64,000 nt of DNA from Candidatus Heimdallarchaeota archaeon (GCA_021399345.1 JAAFKI010000094.1:57561-121560), one strand, 5' to 3'. Counted from the stretch's first letter, positions 34,418-44,156 are shown. Notes: a model not told the origin generated them from the letters alone. Made by a program: numbers and translations.

Positions 34418-35338
34418 ATGGGTAAACATGTAGTTTCTGTATCATTAGGTTCTTCAACAAGAGATTATAAGCGCGAATATACTCTAGGGGATGAAGTTGT
34501 CATTGTTGAACGAATCGGAACCGATGGAGATATGAAAAAATACAAGGAATTGATTGAGAGTTTAGATGGCAAAGTTGATGCTTTTGGAGTCGGGGGAGCT
34601 GACTTGTATTTAGTTAGAGGAGAAAAAAAGTATAAGATCAGAGATGTTTGGAAGAAATTAATTAAAAATGTTAAAGATACACCTATTGTAGATGGAGGAG
34701 GGATAAAAAGTACTTTGGAGGGGAGAATTATGCAGTTTGCTGAAGAAAAACTTCCTGAAGAAGTAGAAGAAAGCAGAGCAACTTTAGTGACTGCTGCAGT
34801 AGATCGCTGGTATCAAGCAGAAAGTGCATGGGAATTTGTTGGAAGAAAAAGGAAACTAATTACATTTGGAGATTTATTGTGGGGATTTAAGTTAGGTATT
34901 CCTTTGCACACTATAAAAAGTGTAAATAGAATAGGAATTGTTCTCTTACCAATTGTCAGCAGACTACCTTTTAGTTGGATTTATCCAACAGGTGAAAAAC
35001 AAGAACTACATAGTCCATCATTCACCAAATATTTTAAGAAAGCAAAGTGGGTTGTCGGAGATTTTCTTTTCATTAAAAGACATATGCCCCTTGATGGAAT
35101 GAAGAACAAAGTTGTTATAACCAATACAACAACCGCATCTGATGTTGACCAATTGAGAGAGATAGGCGTTAAATATATTATTACTTCTACACCAAGAGTA
35201 GGAGGACGATCTTTTGGAACTAATGCCTTAGAAGCAGCTATTGTTGCAATTAGTGGAGAAAAAAGAGAATTAACAACAGACGAATATGAGGAATTTCTAA
35301 AGAAATTTAGTATAGAGCCAATTCTACAGAAGTTATAA
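34418..35338 (+). CDS. Conserved protein of the 'quinate 5-dehydrogenase'-named family, function unproven
   Basis: The ATG at 34418 is chosen because GAGGTG lies 6 bases upstream. The 306-residue product starts GKHVVSVSLGSSTRDY and contains ERIGTDGDMKKY and DAFGVGGADLYLV, blocks I associate with a prokaryotic family often named quinate 5-dehydrogenase. That name is recalled from annotation and I see no Rossmann nucleotide motif or shikimate pathway neighbour that supports it. The C-terminal part, with TPRVGGRSFGTNALEAA, looks like a phosphate- or nucleotide-binding region. It is the first gene of a run with a nucleotidyltransferase (14-base gap) and a PAP2 phosphatase. Confidence 0.68.
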   Translation: MGKHVVSVSLGSSTRDYKREYTLGDEVVIVERIGTDGDMKKYKELIESLDGKVDAFGVGGADLYLVRGEKKYKIRDVWKKLIKNVKDTPIVDGGGIKSTLEGRIMQFAEEKLPEEVEESRATLVTAAVDRWYQAESAWEFVGRKRKLITFGDLLWGFKLGIPLHTIKSVNRIGIVLLPIVSRLPFSWIYPTGEKQELHSPSFTKYFKKAKWVVGDFLFIKRHMPLDGMKNKVVITNTTTASDVDQLREIGVKYIITSTPRVGGRSFGTNALEAAIVAISGEKRELTTDEYEEFLKKFSIEPILQKL

Positions 35339-35352
35339 GGTTAGGTGCTATA

Positions 35353-36168
35353 ATGGAAAAATATAATGCAATAATCTTAGCAGGATATACTGAAAGAGAT
35401 AATGTTATTTGTGAGATGGAAAATGTTCCTAAAAAGGGGTTAGTCAAACTAGGAGAGAAGATTTTTCTAGAAAGAATCGTAAAGGTAATTTTAAAATGTG
35501 AAAAGATTGGAGATATTTACATAAGTGGCATGTCTGAAGATGAATGGAAAACTGATCTACCAGTGATTTTCAATGAAGATACAAGTAATATGTTCAGAAA
35601 GGTTGTCAACATTTATGATAAATTTATTGTTAAAAAAGAAACTTACTCAGAAATAGTTATTCTCCTTGCCAGTGATATTCCTTTGATAACTCCTGAGATA
35701 TTGACAAGAGCTATTGAAAAATGCGAAGCAGTTTCAGGTGAAGGCTTAGATGGTGTTTTTTACTATTCTATTGTTCCAAGAGAATTTATGGAAGCGAAAT
35801 TTCCTAATTCAAACAGGACCTATGCTAAATTTAAAAACAAATTCCAAGTTTGCGGAGCGGATATCTCTATGTTCAATGTAAGAAAAATGCTGAATTATGA
35901 AAAACTCATGGATGATTTAACAGATAAACGAAAGAATGTACTATCACAACTAATTGTTCTTAATCCTTTTCTAGTTGTCCGATTTTTACTCAATAGATTA
36001 ACTCTAGATAAATTTATGAAATCAATTAATAGAAGGGTGTTTAAGGTTAAGGATGGCGTTCATGCTGTCATAAATGAAGATGCAGAAATAGCAATGGATG
36101 TGGATAAACCTCATCAACTAGAGGAAGTTAGAAGATATTACAATGAGAATAAAGATATCTATGATTAG
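35353..36168 (+). CDS. MobA-like nucleotidyltransferase
   Basis: This 271-residue protein begins NAIILAGYTERDN, matching the nucleotide-binding start of MobA/GlmU-type NTP transferases. It has a second typical block, LLASDIPLITPEIL near residue 102, whose Asp binds the metal. The usual GG of LAGG is GY here. The C-terminal 70 residues are a long helical extension with a conserved-looking AEIAMDVDKPHQLEEV. Such enzymes attach NMP to a sugar phosphate or polyol phosphate. Between the unknown gene upstream and the PAP2 phosphatase downstream, a lipid head-group role is possible but unproved. Confidence 0.75.
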   Translation: MEKYNAIILAGYTERDNVICEMENVPKKGLVKLGEKIFLERIVKVILKCEKIGDIYISGMSEDEWKTDLPVIFNEDTSNMFRKVVNIYDKFIVKKETYSEIVILLASDIPLITPEILTRAIEKCEAVSGEGLDGVFYYSIVPREFMEAKFPNSNRTYAKFKNKFQVCGADISMFNVRKMLNYEKLMDDLTDKRKNVLSQLIVLNPFLVVRFLLNRLTLDKFMKSINRRVFKVKDGVHAVINEDAEIAMDVDKPHQLEEVRRYYNENKDIYD

Positions 36169-36222
36169 AAGGTCTAATGCAGTAATGTTTATACTTAAAT
36201 ACAATTTTGAAAGGTAATTTTT

Positions 36223-36789
36223 ATGGTAGAGCTATTCAAGAAAATGGATGAATGGGATAAGAAAATATCTAAAAGAATAGCTCAAAAATCTCAAAAGAAT
36301 CTCAAGATAGCAAGTTTTTTTGCTCTTTCTGGGAATGCACAACCTTGGTTTGTAATTTCAATCTTATTTTTCTTTTTAGATGTCTTTATGGAAAGGTCAG
36401 ATAATCTAATTCAGATGACGTTAGCTGGAGCTGTTGGACTAACTACTACTACTATAAAATACCTTACTAAACGAAAAAGACCCAATGAACAAGTAGCTCT
36501 AAAATACATCGCAACTGGAGATCATTTTAGTTTTCCAAGTGGTCATGCTTCAAGAATGGGAAGCTTAGCAATGTTTATGACACTTATTTTCCCAACATTT
36601 GGTTGGATTTTCATTCTATGGGCAATAGCTGTTTGTTTCGGAAGAATAGCATTAGAAGTACATTATTTTGGGGATATTGTAGGAGGAGTAATTTTGGGGG
36701 CAATTATAGGAGTAATTTTTTATGCACTTAGAAATTACTTTTACATCATTTTTGATCCAGTATCAAACTGGATTCCAACAATATTGTGA
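36223..36789 (+). CDS. PAP2-family membrane phosphatase
   Basis: This 188-residue protein has several membrane spans and all three signature blocks: KYLTKRKRP (KxxxxxxRP type) near residue 79, SFPSGHAS near 104, and GRIALEVHYFGDIVGG near 145, in which the His and Asp complete the catalytic triad. The family removes phosphate from lipid phosphates or polyprenyl diphosphates with the active site on the outer face of the membrane. The 54-base gap to the nucleotidyltransferase and shared strand suggest a common unit with the two upstream genes. Confidence 0.9.
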   Translation: MVELFKKMDEWDKKISKRIAQKSQKNLKIASFFALSGNAQPWFVISILFFFLDVFMERSDNLIQMTLAGAVGLTTTTIKYLTKRKRPNEQVALKYIATGDHFSFPSGHASRMGSLAMFMTLIFPTFGWIFILWAIAVCFGRIALEVHYFGDIVGGVILGAIIGVIFYALRNYFYIIFDPVSNWIPTIL

Positions 36790-36843
36790 GTAAAGCTTTA
36801 TTAGTGTTTGATTCAATAATATTATGCTTAGACGCCAAAGAGA

Positions 36844-38121
36844 GTGATTAGGATATCCTTCATTAAGAACAAAATTCTCTTGATATTCATATCTACATTA
36901 GTGGTGAGTGGAATTGTAACTAGTACGATTTTATTTACAGTTTACTTTCCATCTAAAAGAGAGTATAAAAAACATAATCCAATTATCATATTGAATGATC
37001 AAGAATTTGAGAATTATCGTTTTTCAGGATCAGGAGAAGAGAATGATCCTTACATAATTGAGGGTCTGGATATCAATTCTAGCATAGAAGAAGCTATAAG
37101 AATACAAGGTACAACAAGATATTTTGAAATAAAGAATTGTAAACTTGAATCTAATGAAACAGCAGTTTACATCAACTCTGCTGCTCAAGGAACTGTACAT
37201 ATAAAAGACAATGTTATTGTAAAGGGATCTATTTCTGTAACAGGAAGTGATAAAGCAATTATAGAAAACAATGTTATGTTTGAGGGAAGTTGGTACGTAA
37301 TTGGGTTGGTAGATAGTGTTCTTTCTCTGATTCGAAATAATACAATCTTAAATAATAATATTGGAGTATTTTTGGTAGATACAAGCTATATTATTATTGA
37401 AGAAAATTATATCTATTCAGAGCAAGTTATAGAACAAAACTTAGGCTTTCTTGACTTTGGTAATGTAGGAATTTTATCACAAGGAGTGTATAATACAATT
37501 AGAAATAACACAATACTCCGACAAGATCTGGGTTTGTACCAGAAGGGAAGCTACTCCTCAATTACAAATAATAGTGTTAGAGAATGTTCAGAAGGAATTC
37601 ATACTCGAGATATGATCGCTTCAAATATAACTGATAACAAAATTATTAATAACACTGCAATTGGGATGCATATTTTCCATACAGGATATACCAATGTTTA
37701 TCATAATTATTTTGAAGGAAACAACATTAGTTTACAGATTTCTGAAAGTTACTTGAATTATGCTGCAAACAATTCCTTCTTTTTCAATACGATAGGTTTA
37801 GAAATAAAAGTATATTGTCCTGCATGTTTGGGTTATATTAATTCATATAATAACACTGTCAAATTCAATCTTTTTCAAAATAACACATTATATGGAGTAA
37901 AGAATAGTTGGTTAAGCAAATACTCAAAAATATATCTAAATTCATTCTATTTCAACAATTTATCTGGGACATCTCAAGCCTATGATGAAGGAAAATACAG
38001 TGAATGGTCAGATTTATTTTCTTCAGGAAATTTCTATAACGACTGGACCTCAGGAGACTATATTATTGATGGGAATAGTAATTCTACTGATTCCTATCCA
38101 TTATCAGTTCCACCAGTTTAA
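36844..38121 (+). CDS. Secreted right-handed beta-helix protein (NosD-like)
   Basis: This 425-residue protein starts at GTG, the only possible start near the coding region, with an N-terminal membrane/signal segment (about 10-32). Then come FSGSGEENDPYIIEGLDI, Asn-rich beta-helix repeats to about residue 370, and a C-terminal block with TSQAYDEGKYSEW and STDSYPL. Both end blocks match the protein at 13710-15548, though this one lacks the C-terminal membrane span. It would be anchored, if at all, by its N-terminal segment. No enzyme motif is visible. Confidence 0.8.
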   Translation: MIRISFIKNKILLIFISTLVVSGIVTSTILFTVYFPSKREYKKHNPIIILNDQEFENYRFSGSGEENDPYIIEGLDINSSIEEAIRIQGTTRYFEIKNCKLESNETAVYINSAAQGTVHIKDNVIVKGSISVTGSDKAIIENNVMFEGSWYVIGLVDSVLSLIRNNTILNNNIGVFLVDTSYIIIEENYIYSEQVIEQNLGFLDFGNVGILSQGVYNTIRNNTILRQDLGLYQKGSYSSITNNSVRECSEGIHTRDMIASNITDNKIINNTAIGMHIFHTGYTNVYHNYFEGNNISLQISESYLNYAANNSFFFNTIGLEIKVYCPACLGYINSYNNTVKFNLFQNNTLYGVKNSWLSKYSKIYLNSFYFNNLSGTSQAYDEGKYSEWSDLFSSGNFYNDWTSGDYIIDGNSNSTDSYPLSVPPV

Positions 38122-38183
38122 GAATGGAATTAGAACTTCTTATCATTGAAAAAGGTTAAATTGTAGTAATTTTTGTCTTCCTC

Positions 38184-39458
38184 ATGACAGAGAAGCACAA
38201 GATTGATCCATGGGAAATGGCAGTTAAGCAGTTAGAGAAAATGGGTGAGATTCTCAAGATTGATGAGAACATAATCAAAATATTAAAGCACCCTATCAGA
38301 ATCATTGAGACCAACTTCCCAGTAGTTATGGACGATGGAAGGCTCGAAATATTCACTGGATTTCGTGTTCATCATAATGAAAACCTACCAACTAAAGGTG
38401 GAATCAGATTTAGTCCAGAAGTTACTAAAGAAGAAGTTATGGCTCTAGCTTTCTGGATGACGCTCAAATGTGCTGTTATAGGTTTACCTTATTCTGGAGC
38501 AAAAGGGGGAGTGATTTGTAACCCCCGAGATATGTCATTAAAAGAAATAGAAAGAGTAACCAGAAGATATACTCATCAAATGATCAATGTATTCAACCCT
38601 CGAAGTGATATACCTGCTCCAGATATCAACACATCTGCTAGAGAAATGGCTTGGATTTATGATACTTATAGCATGTTAGTAGGACATTCAGCCTTAGGAG
38701 TTGTAACAGGAAAACCTGTTGAATTGGGTGGATCTCTAGGAAGAGATTCTGCAACAGGAAGAGGAGTATTTTTTGTCACTCGTCAAGCTATGAAGAGATT
38801 GAAATTACCTTTAGAAGGAGCAACAGTTGCGGTTCAAGGTTTTGGAAATGTAGGTTCTTGGTATGCTAGAATCATTGCTGAAAGTGGATCCAAAGTTATA
38901 GCAGTATCAGATTGGCAAGGTGGAATCTTTAATGAGGAAGGATTTGATGTTGAAGATCTTTACAAATATGTTTACGACAACCCAGAAAATACTGAACAAA
39001 CAGTTTTTGGATATCAACACTCAACTAAAGACATATCTAATGAAGAGCTTCTAGAATTAGAAGTAGATATATTAGCTCCCTGTGCCATTGAAAGTGTAAT
39101 TACTAAGTATAATGCACCTAATATCAAAGCTAAGATTATTGCTGAAGGAGCTAATGGTCCTACAACACCAGATGCGGATGAAATCTTGAAAGAGAAAAGT
39201 ATACTTCTTTTACCAGACATTCTAGCAAATGCAGGAGGAGTAACAGTCAGTTATTTTGAATGGGTTCAAGGTAATGATGCTTTATTCTGGACTGAAGAAG
39301 AGGTAAATGATAAACTAGAAGAAATTATGGTTAGAGCTTTTGATAGTGTTTTTGACCATGCTGATGAATATAGCATAGAAGACATGAGACTAGCTGCTTA
39401 TGCTATTGCATCAGAAAGAATTGTCAAACAATATGAATTAAGAGGGATTTATCCTTAA
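38184..39458 (+). CDS. gdhA: Glutamate dehydrogenase
   Basis: This 424-residue hexameric-type enzyme interconverts glutamate and 2-oxoglutarate plus ammonia. The substrate-binding Lys is in TKGGIRFSP near 70 and the catalytic Lys in SGAKGGVI near 106. PAPDINTS lies near 146, the nucleotide motif GFGNVGS near 218, and the end has VSYFEWVQG near 370. All the residues needed for activity appear to be in place. An AT-rich stretch precedes the ATG with no clear ribosome site. Oligo-T runs at 39464-39479 follow the stop. Confidence 0.96.
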   Translation: MTEKHKIDPWEMAVKQLEKMGEILKIDENIIKILKHPIRIIETNFPVVMDDGRLEIFTGFRVHHNENLPTKGGIRFSPEVTKEEVMALAFWMTLKCAVIGLPYSGAKGGVICNPRDMSLKEIERVTRRYTHQMINVFNPRSDIPAPDINTSAREMAWIYDTYSMLVGHSALGVVTGKPVELGGSLGRDSATGRGVFFVTRQAMKRLKLPLEGATVAVQGFGNVGSWYARIIAESGSKVIAVSDWQGGIFNEEGFDVEDLYKYVYDNPENTEQTVFGYQHSTKDISNEELLELEVDILAPCAIESVITKYNAPNIKAKIIAEGANGPTTPDADEILKEKSILLLPDILANAGGVTVSYFEWVQGNDALFWTEEEVNDKLEEIMVRAFDSVFDHADEYSIEDMRLAAYAIASERIVKQYELRGIYP

Positions 39459-39463
39459 TCCCT

Positions 39464-39479
39464 ATTTTATTTTGTTTTT
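39464..39479 (+). terminator. T-rich terminator after glutamate dehydrogenase
   Basis: ATTTTATTTTGTTTTTG immediately after the gdhA stop and before the convergent ZIP transporter gene fits an archaeal oligo-T terminator. Confidence 0.45.
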
Positions 39480-39484
39480 GCTGA

Positions 39485-40381
39485 TCACGTTACAGGACCA
39501 ATTAAGTTACTGAGAATAGGTTCAATGAAATTATCTAGAAACATCATTACAACAAATCCAATAATTACTCCAAAAGTAACCTGTCTTGCATACTCTTTTC
39601 CATGCGTTTCAGGTATTATTTCATCAACAACTACAAAGATCATTGCACCAGCTGCAAAAGCCATCCCAAAACCTAGGAAAAATTGTGCAGTTGAAACTGC
39701 TGCAACCCCAATTACTGCTCCAAAAGGTTCTACTAATCCAGTTGCAGATGCTATCGTAAATGCTTTCTTTTTTGAATATCCTTCTCTCAGTAAAGGCATT
39801 GCTACAGCTGTTCCTTCAGGGATATTTTGCAGTCCTATTGCAATAGCAACCACTGAACCTTCACCAACATTTCCAGTTCCAAAACTTACTCCAACAGCTA
39901 AACCTTCAGGAAAATTATGAATTGTAATTGCTATGATAAATAACCAAGTAGCTGCAAGCCGTTTGGACATTTTACCTTCAGGACCGGCAACAAAATGCTC
40001 ATGTGGTGCCCATTTATCAACTAGATCAATAAAGAAAGCTCCAACAAGCAATCCAAGAACAACAACCCAGATACTGCCTAGTTGAAATCTTGATTCGGTT
40101 ATAACTGGTTCAATATTCAATTCATTTAAAGATAGATTAAATGCTGAAAATTTAAGTTGAGAGCCAAATGTTAAAGGATCAAGATTTAATGCAGGCACTA
40201 ATAAACTAAACGCTGAAGCTGCAAGCATAACCCCTGCTGCAAAACCTAATAACAAATCTAAGGTTTTATCGCTTATATCTTTCTTGAAGAAGACAGGAAT
40301 AGCTCCAAAAGCTGTTGCTAATCCAGCTAATAATGATGCTCCTGTTCCAATTAGTATTATTTGCCAAGTAGCTAAAACCAA
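39485..40381 (-). CDS. ZIP-family metal transporter (ZupT-like)
   Basis: This 298-residue protein has about eight membrane spans and the two metal-site motifs of the GufA/ZupT branch: HNFPEGLAVG near residue 157 and QNIPEGTAVA near 186. It should import Zn2+, Fe2+ or another divalent metal across the membrane. The loop after the third span (about 75-95) is longer than in short ZupT proteins. The upstream region 40382-40490 is AT-rich; I see no palindrome there like those before feoA. Confidence 0.92.
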   Translation of the reverse strand: MVLATWQIILIGTGASLLAGLATAFGAIPVFFKKDISDKTLDLLLGFAAGVMLAASAFSLLVPALNLDPLTFGSQLKFSAFNLSLNELNIEPVITESRFQLGSIWVVVLGLLVGAFFIDLVDKWAPHEHFVAGPEGKMSKRLAATWLFIIAITIHNFPEGLAVGVSFGTGNVGEGSVVAIAIGLQNIPEGTAVAMPLLREGYSKKKAFTIASATGLVEPFGAVIGVAAVSTAQFFLGFGMAFAAGAMIFVVVDEIIPETHGKEYARQVTFGVIIGFVVMMFLDNFIEPILSNLIGPVT

Positions 40382-40490
40382 GAATCTATCTCCATTTATT
40401 TATTCTAATATTTACGAAATCGTCTCTAATTTAATAATTTATCGTTTAACCAAATTGAAATTGAAAAAAAAGAAAAATAGGTAAAGCGAT

Positions 40491-41088
40491 TTACCACTTC
40501 ATACTAAATGGCTCTTCTCCTTTAATTATCAGATAAATGTCATAAAAGACTCCGATAAAGAGCAATCCTCCAGTAATCAGATAGAGAAATCCTGATTTCT
40601 TTTTGACAACATAGAATCTATGTAAACCTAGAAAACCTAAAAGGATGCAGAGGATTAAAGCTGATGTACGATAAACCTCTTCTCTTTTATAATTGATCCA
40701 TGTGGTCTTATTCATTATTGCATCAACATTTAATCTTTGAGAAACACTTTGTTTTGAACCTAAAGCTGCGAATCTTGTAATTATCCATTCAAATGAGAAT
40801 TTGAAATTGATTTTACTCCACAGTTTAACTACCAAGTGATAGGTGAATAAGATGTAGAAACAGAGGAGAAAAACATAAGTTTCTTGACCATATGGGATTG
40901 GGTATCTTTCAGTTACAAGATTTACGTCTATTAGAAGTAAGCTGGCGAACCATTTTGGTAGAATTGAAAATATCTGCAGAGTATAAATCGACAATGCTAT
41001 TATCCCCCACAAACGCCCAACCTACAAAGAAAACCATCATGAATATGGCTAAACCTCTCTGAAAATCTAAGGTTACTATTCTTTTCAT
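40491..41088 (-). pseudogene. Decayed membrane acyltransferase-like gene with TM2-like C-terminus
   Basis: Two overlapping frames on the minus strand look like pieces of one gene. The first, from an ATG at 41086-41088, gives MKRIVTLDFQRGLAIFMMV, the start typical of membrane acyltransferases (RxxxLDxxRGxAI). It fails to continue as a membrane protein after GWAFVG. The second frame, ending at 40491, continues with membrane segments, then AALGSKQSVSQRLNVD and a TM2-like pair of spans around LGFLGLHRFYVVKKK. At least one frameshift near 41012 and a large deletion would be needed. The alternative is two small proteins, the second starting at TTG 41012. Confidence 0.55.
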
Positions 41089-41244
41089 TACTTTTGAACC
41101 TGTTAATTCAGCTCCCTCAATATTGCTTGTTTTTGCTGTAACAGTTGACGTTTTTTTACATCTCCAAAATTTTGAATACAAAAAAATAAAATAAGTCTCT
41201 TAAAAATATTTGGCAAAAAAAGCTATTTTTTGTGTTCGAATAGC

Positions 41245-41254
41245 TTTAAATATA
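41245..41254 (+). promoter_or_regulatory. TATA box for tldD, leaderless start
   Basis: TTTAAATATA is centred about 25 bases before the ATG at 41275, which places the transcription start at the start codon. This supports that ATG over start codons further upstream. Confidence 0.6.
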
Positions 41255-41274
41255 TCCTTTCTATTGCTTTGAAC

Positions 41275-42723
41275 ATGCCTTCAAGTTCTTATGATTTAGC
41301 GGAAAAAGCAATTGAAGAAGGAGAAAAACTCGGTGCTCAGTATATTGAGGCAAGATATGTTAACTCTATGAGTAACACTAGTATTCTCAAGAATGGTGTT
41401 CCTGAATTAGGAGCAATAGCAAGAAGCAATGGAATCGGAATAAGGGTCTTAAAAGATGGAGGAGTAGGTTTTGCCAGTTTCAATGAAATGACCAAAGAAG
41501 AGATGAGTATTGCTGTAGCTTTTGCTACAAAAATGGCTGAAGCCACTGGTAAAAGAAGATCTAAAAAGATAGTTTTTAGTGATGAAAAGATCCATGATGT
41601 AAAGTTTGAAGCTTTAGGGGAAAGTGGAAAGAGACCTTTTGAGGTAGACCCAGAAGCTAAAATCAATAGATTAATGGGTATTGATAAGTTACTTGCAGAA
41701 CTTAAGACAAATGCAGTTATTCCTTTCAGATTCTTCCAAATGCTAGACGAAACAGAAAGAAAATATATTATTACAAACGAAGGTGCTAAAATTGAAAGTG
41801 AGATTGACAGATTGCAGCTGTTTGGCATAGTTGTTGCTGTTAATCCAACTACTGGTTCGAAAGAGCAAATAATGATTCAGAAGGGTAAGACCGGAGGATT
41901 AGAATCCTTGGATTACTGGAAAATAGAAGACTTCGTTACAAAAGAAGCAACAAAATTAGGTAAAATTGTAACTGAATCAAAGGAAGCCCCTACAGGAATT
42001 ATTGACTATGTGGTAGGTCCTAATGTTATCGGTATCATGTGCCATGAAAACACTGGACATCCAACTGAAGGTGACCGAATTCTAGGGCGAGAAGGTGCTC
42101 AAGCTGGTGAAAGCTACCTCAAAGAAGACATGATTGGACAACAGATAGGATCTGAACATGTTACAATTATAGATGATCCAACCATAGAAGGATCTTATGG
42201 ATATTACTTATACGATGATGAGGGGGTGAAAGCAGGTCCAAGATATCTTCATAACAAGGGTATTTTCGAAGAAATGCTTCATAACAGAGAGAGTGCAGCA
42301 TGGATGGGAACAAATAGCACAGCAGCTGCAAGAGCAATTGGCTTCAACAGGGAACCTATACCTAGAATGGCTAATACTTACCTAGCTCCAGGTACATTTG
42401 AATATGAAGAATTGTTCGAAGATGTTAAACTTGGAGTTTTTATGAACAATTTCACTGAATGGAATATTGATGACCGTAGATATCAATCTAAGTATGTTGG
42501 GTTAGAAGCTTATCTCATTGAAAATGGTGAAATCAAACATATGGTTCGAAGACCAGTGGTTGAAACAACTACACCAAAACTATGGGGATCAGTAGATGCA
42601 GTAGCAAAAGAGAAGTATCTAGAATTTGATGCTGCAACTTGTGGAAAAGGTGATCCGATGCAGGGTGCTCCGGTTTATCATGGAGGGTCCTTTATGCGAA
42701 TAAGAAATGTTGAGGTTAGGTGA
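41275..42723 (+). CDS. tldD: TldD-family metalloprotease
   Basis: The 482-residue product from the leaderless ATG shows the TldD zinc site HENTGH (HExxxH) near residue 260, followed by PTEGDRILGREG, plus the C-terminal CGKGDPMQG block. TldD forms a heterodimer with TldE and cleaves unfolded or small modified peptides. The partner gene follows with a 5-base gap, as is usual. All catalytic features are kept. Function in this organism is probably general peptide turnover. Confidence 0.93.
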   Translation: MPSSSYDLAEKAIEEGEKLGAQYIEARYVNSMSNTSILKNGVPELGAIARSNGIGIRVLKDGGVGFASFNEMTKEEMSIAVAFATKMAEATGKRRSKKIVFSDEKIHDVKFEALGESGKRPFEVDPEAKINRLMGIDKLLAELKTNAVIPFRFFQMLDETERKYIITNEGAKIESEIDRLQLFGIVVAVNPTTGSKEQIMIQKGKTGGLESLDYWKIEDFVTKEATKLGKIVTESKEAPTGIIDYVVGPNVIGIMCHENTGHPTEGDRILGREGAQAGESYLKEDMIGQQIGSEHVTIIDDPTIEGSYGYYLYDDEGVKAGPRYLHNKGIFEEMLHNRESAAWMGTNSTAAARAIGFNREPIPRMANTYLAPGTFEYEELFEDVKLGVFMNNFTEWNIDDRRYQSKYVGLEAYLIENGEIKHMVRRPVVETTTPKLWGSVDAVAKEKYLEFDAATCGKGDPMQGAPVYHGGSFMRIRNVEVR

Positions 42724-42728
42724 TAATT

Positions 42729-44081
42729 ATGGGCAATAAAATAGATATAAAAAATATTCTAGACTTAACAGCTAATAAACTCAACTCATTAGAATTTGAT
42801 GATTTTGCAATAACTGCTAACAGAGGAAATCGATCTCAATTACGATTTGCTGACAGCCAGATAACAATAGCTAAAAATTGGGCTTCTCTGGAACTAGGTG
42901 TTTTTGCCTCTAAAGACTCTAAAACAGTTGCCGTAGAAATACAAGATCTCTCAGAGAATTCAATCATTTCAGCTCTTGAATCTCTAGAGAAACTTGCTAA
43001 ATCATTACCTCCAAATCAAAACTATTTTGGAATCTCTGATGGTCCTTTCAGTTATCCTGCAATAGAATATCTAGCTGATACCGACTTTGTCGAATTTCAT
43101 GACCGATCAATCGATCAAGTAGAAGGAGCTATAAATGCTGCTGAAGCTGAAGGTGCGAAGAGATCTGCTGGAGTCTTAGCATGGGAAGTTAAAGAAGAAC
43201 ATCTTTTATCTTCGAAAGGAGCTAATGTCTCTGAAAACTCTACAAGCTATGAGTTTAGTATAAGATCCTTCATTGATGAAACCAGCTCTGGAGCAGATGT
43301 AGAAGTAGGAAGATTATTTTCTAAAGTTGATTTTGAAAGAGCTGGAACAAGGGCAGGAGAAATCGCTAAAATGGCAATTGGGGGAACTAATGGTGATCCT
43401 GGGAAGTATAACATTCTACTAGAACCTAGAGTTGCAGCTGATGTAGTAGCAGCTACTCCTGGAGCAGCAAATCCATTTATGGTTGATATAGGGATGTCAT
43501 GGTTAAAAGATAAAATAGGCGAACCAATTGGTCCAGAATTAGTTTCTGTTTATGACGATGCACTGCTTCCAAATGGATTAGGTTCTAAATCCTTCGATGA
43601 AGAAGGTCATCCAACAGGTAGAAATGTTATTGTTGAAAAGGGTATTCTAAAAGGATTTATCCACAATACTTCAACCGCTAAAAAGGCAGGTACAACAAGT
43701 ACTGGAAATGCAGGCTTAGTTTTACCTCAAAACTCCAATGTTTTCTTTGAACCAGGAGAACATACCTTTGAGGAATTATTAGAACTAACTAAAGGAAAAC
43801 CAACGTTATATATTACCAATAACTGGTATACAAGATTTACTAGTTATGCAGACGGTATATTCTCCTCCATTCCCCGAGATGGAATGTTTATCATAAAAAA
43901 TGGAGAGGTTTCTGAACCTGTGAGAGAATTACGAATTAGCGATACCATGGGTAATATCTTCAAAAATATCACAGCTTTAGGCAAAGAAATCAAACAAATT
44001 AAAAGCTGGGAAGTTAATGTACCAACATTTATTCCACATGTTCTAATTGAAGATATAAATATCTCAGCGGCAACAAAATAG
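42729..44081 (+). CDS. tldE: TldE/PmbA-family protease subunit
   Basis: The ATG at 42729 has AGGTGA 7 bases before it, so it is preferred over a GTG at 42720. The 450-residue protein has the TldE pattern: SSKGANVSENSTSYEF near 162, FDEEGHPTGRNVIVEKG near 290 and STGNAGLVLP near 320. It lacks the HExxxH site, as expected for the non-catalytic partner. It completes the protease dimer with the preceding gene. Confidence 0.93.
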   Translation: MGNKIDIKNILDLTANKLNSLEFDDFAITANRGNRSQLRFADSQITIAKNWASLELGVFASKDSKTVAVEIQDLSENSIISALESLEKLAKSLPPNQNYFGISDGPFSYPAIEYLADTDFVEFHDRSIDQVEGAINAAEAEGAKRSAGVLAWEVKEEHLLSSKGANVSENSTSYEFSIRSFIDETSSGADVEVGRLFSKVDFERAGTRAGEIAKMAIGGTNGDPGKYNILLEPRVAADVVAATPGAANPFMVDIGMSWLKDKIGEPIGPELVSVYDDALLPNGLGSKSFDEEGHPTGRNVIVEKGILKGFIHNTSTAKKAGTTSTGNAGLVLPQNSNVFFEPGEHTFEELLELTKGKPTLYITNNWYTRFTSYADGIFSSIPRDGMFIIKNGEVSEPVRELRISDTMGNIFKNITALGKEIKQIKSWEVNVPTFIPHVLIEDINISAATK

Positions 44082-44156
44082 TTATTGCTTTGTTATTTTT
44101 TAGTCTATCCACCAACAATTTCATTAGAACAAAAAGGAATAGATTCTTCAGCTAGA

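Noticed and set aside
34418..35338. Quinate/shikimate dehydrogenase function
   Set aside because: The family carries this name in annotation, but no nucleotide-binding Rossmann motif or pathway neighbour is seen.
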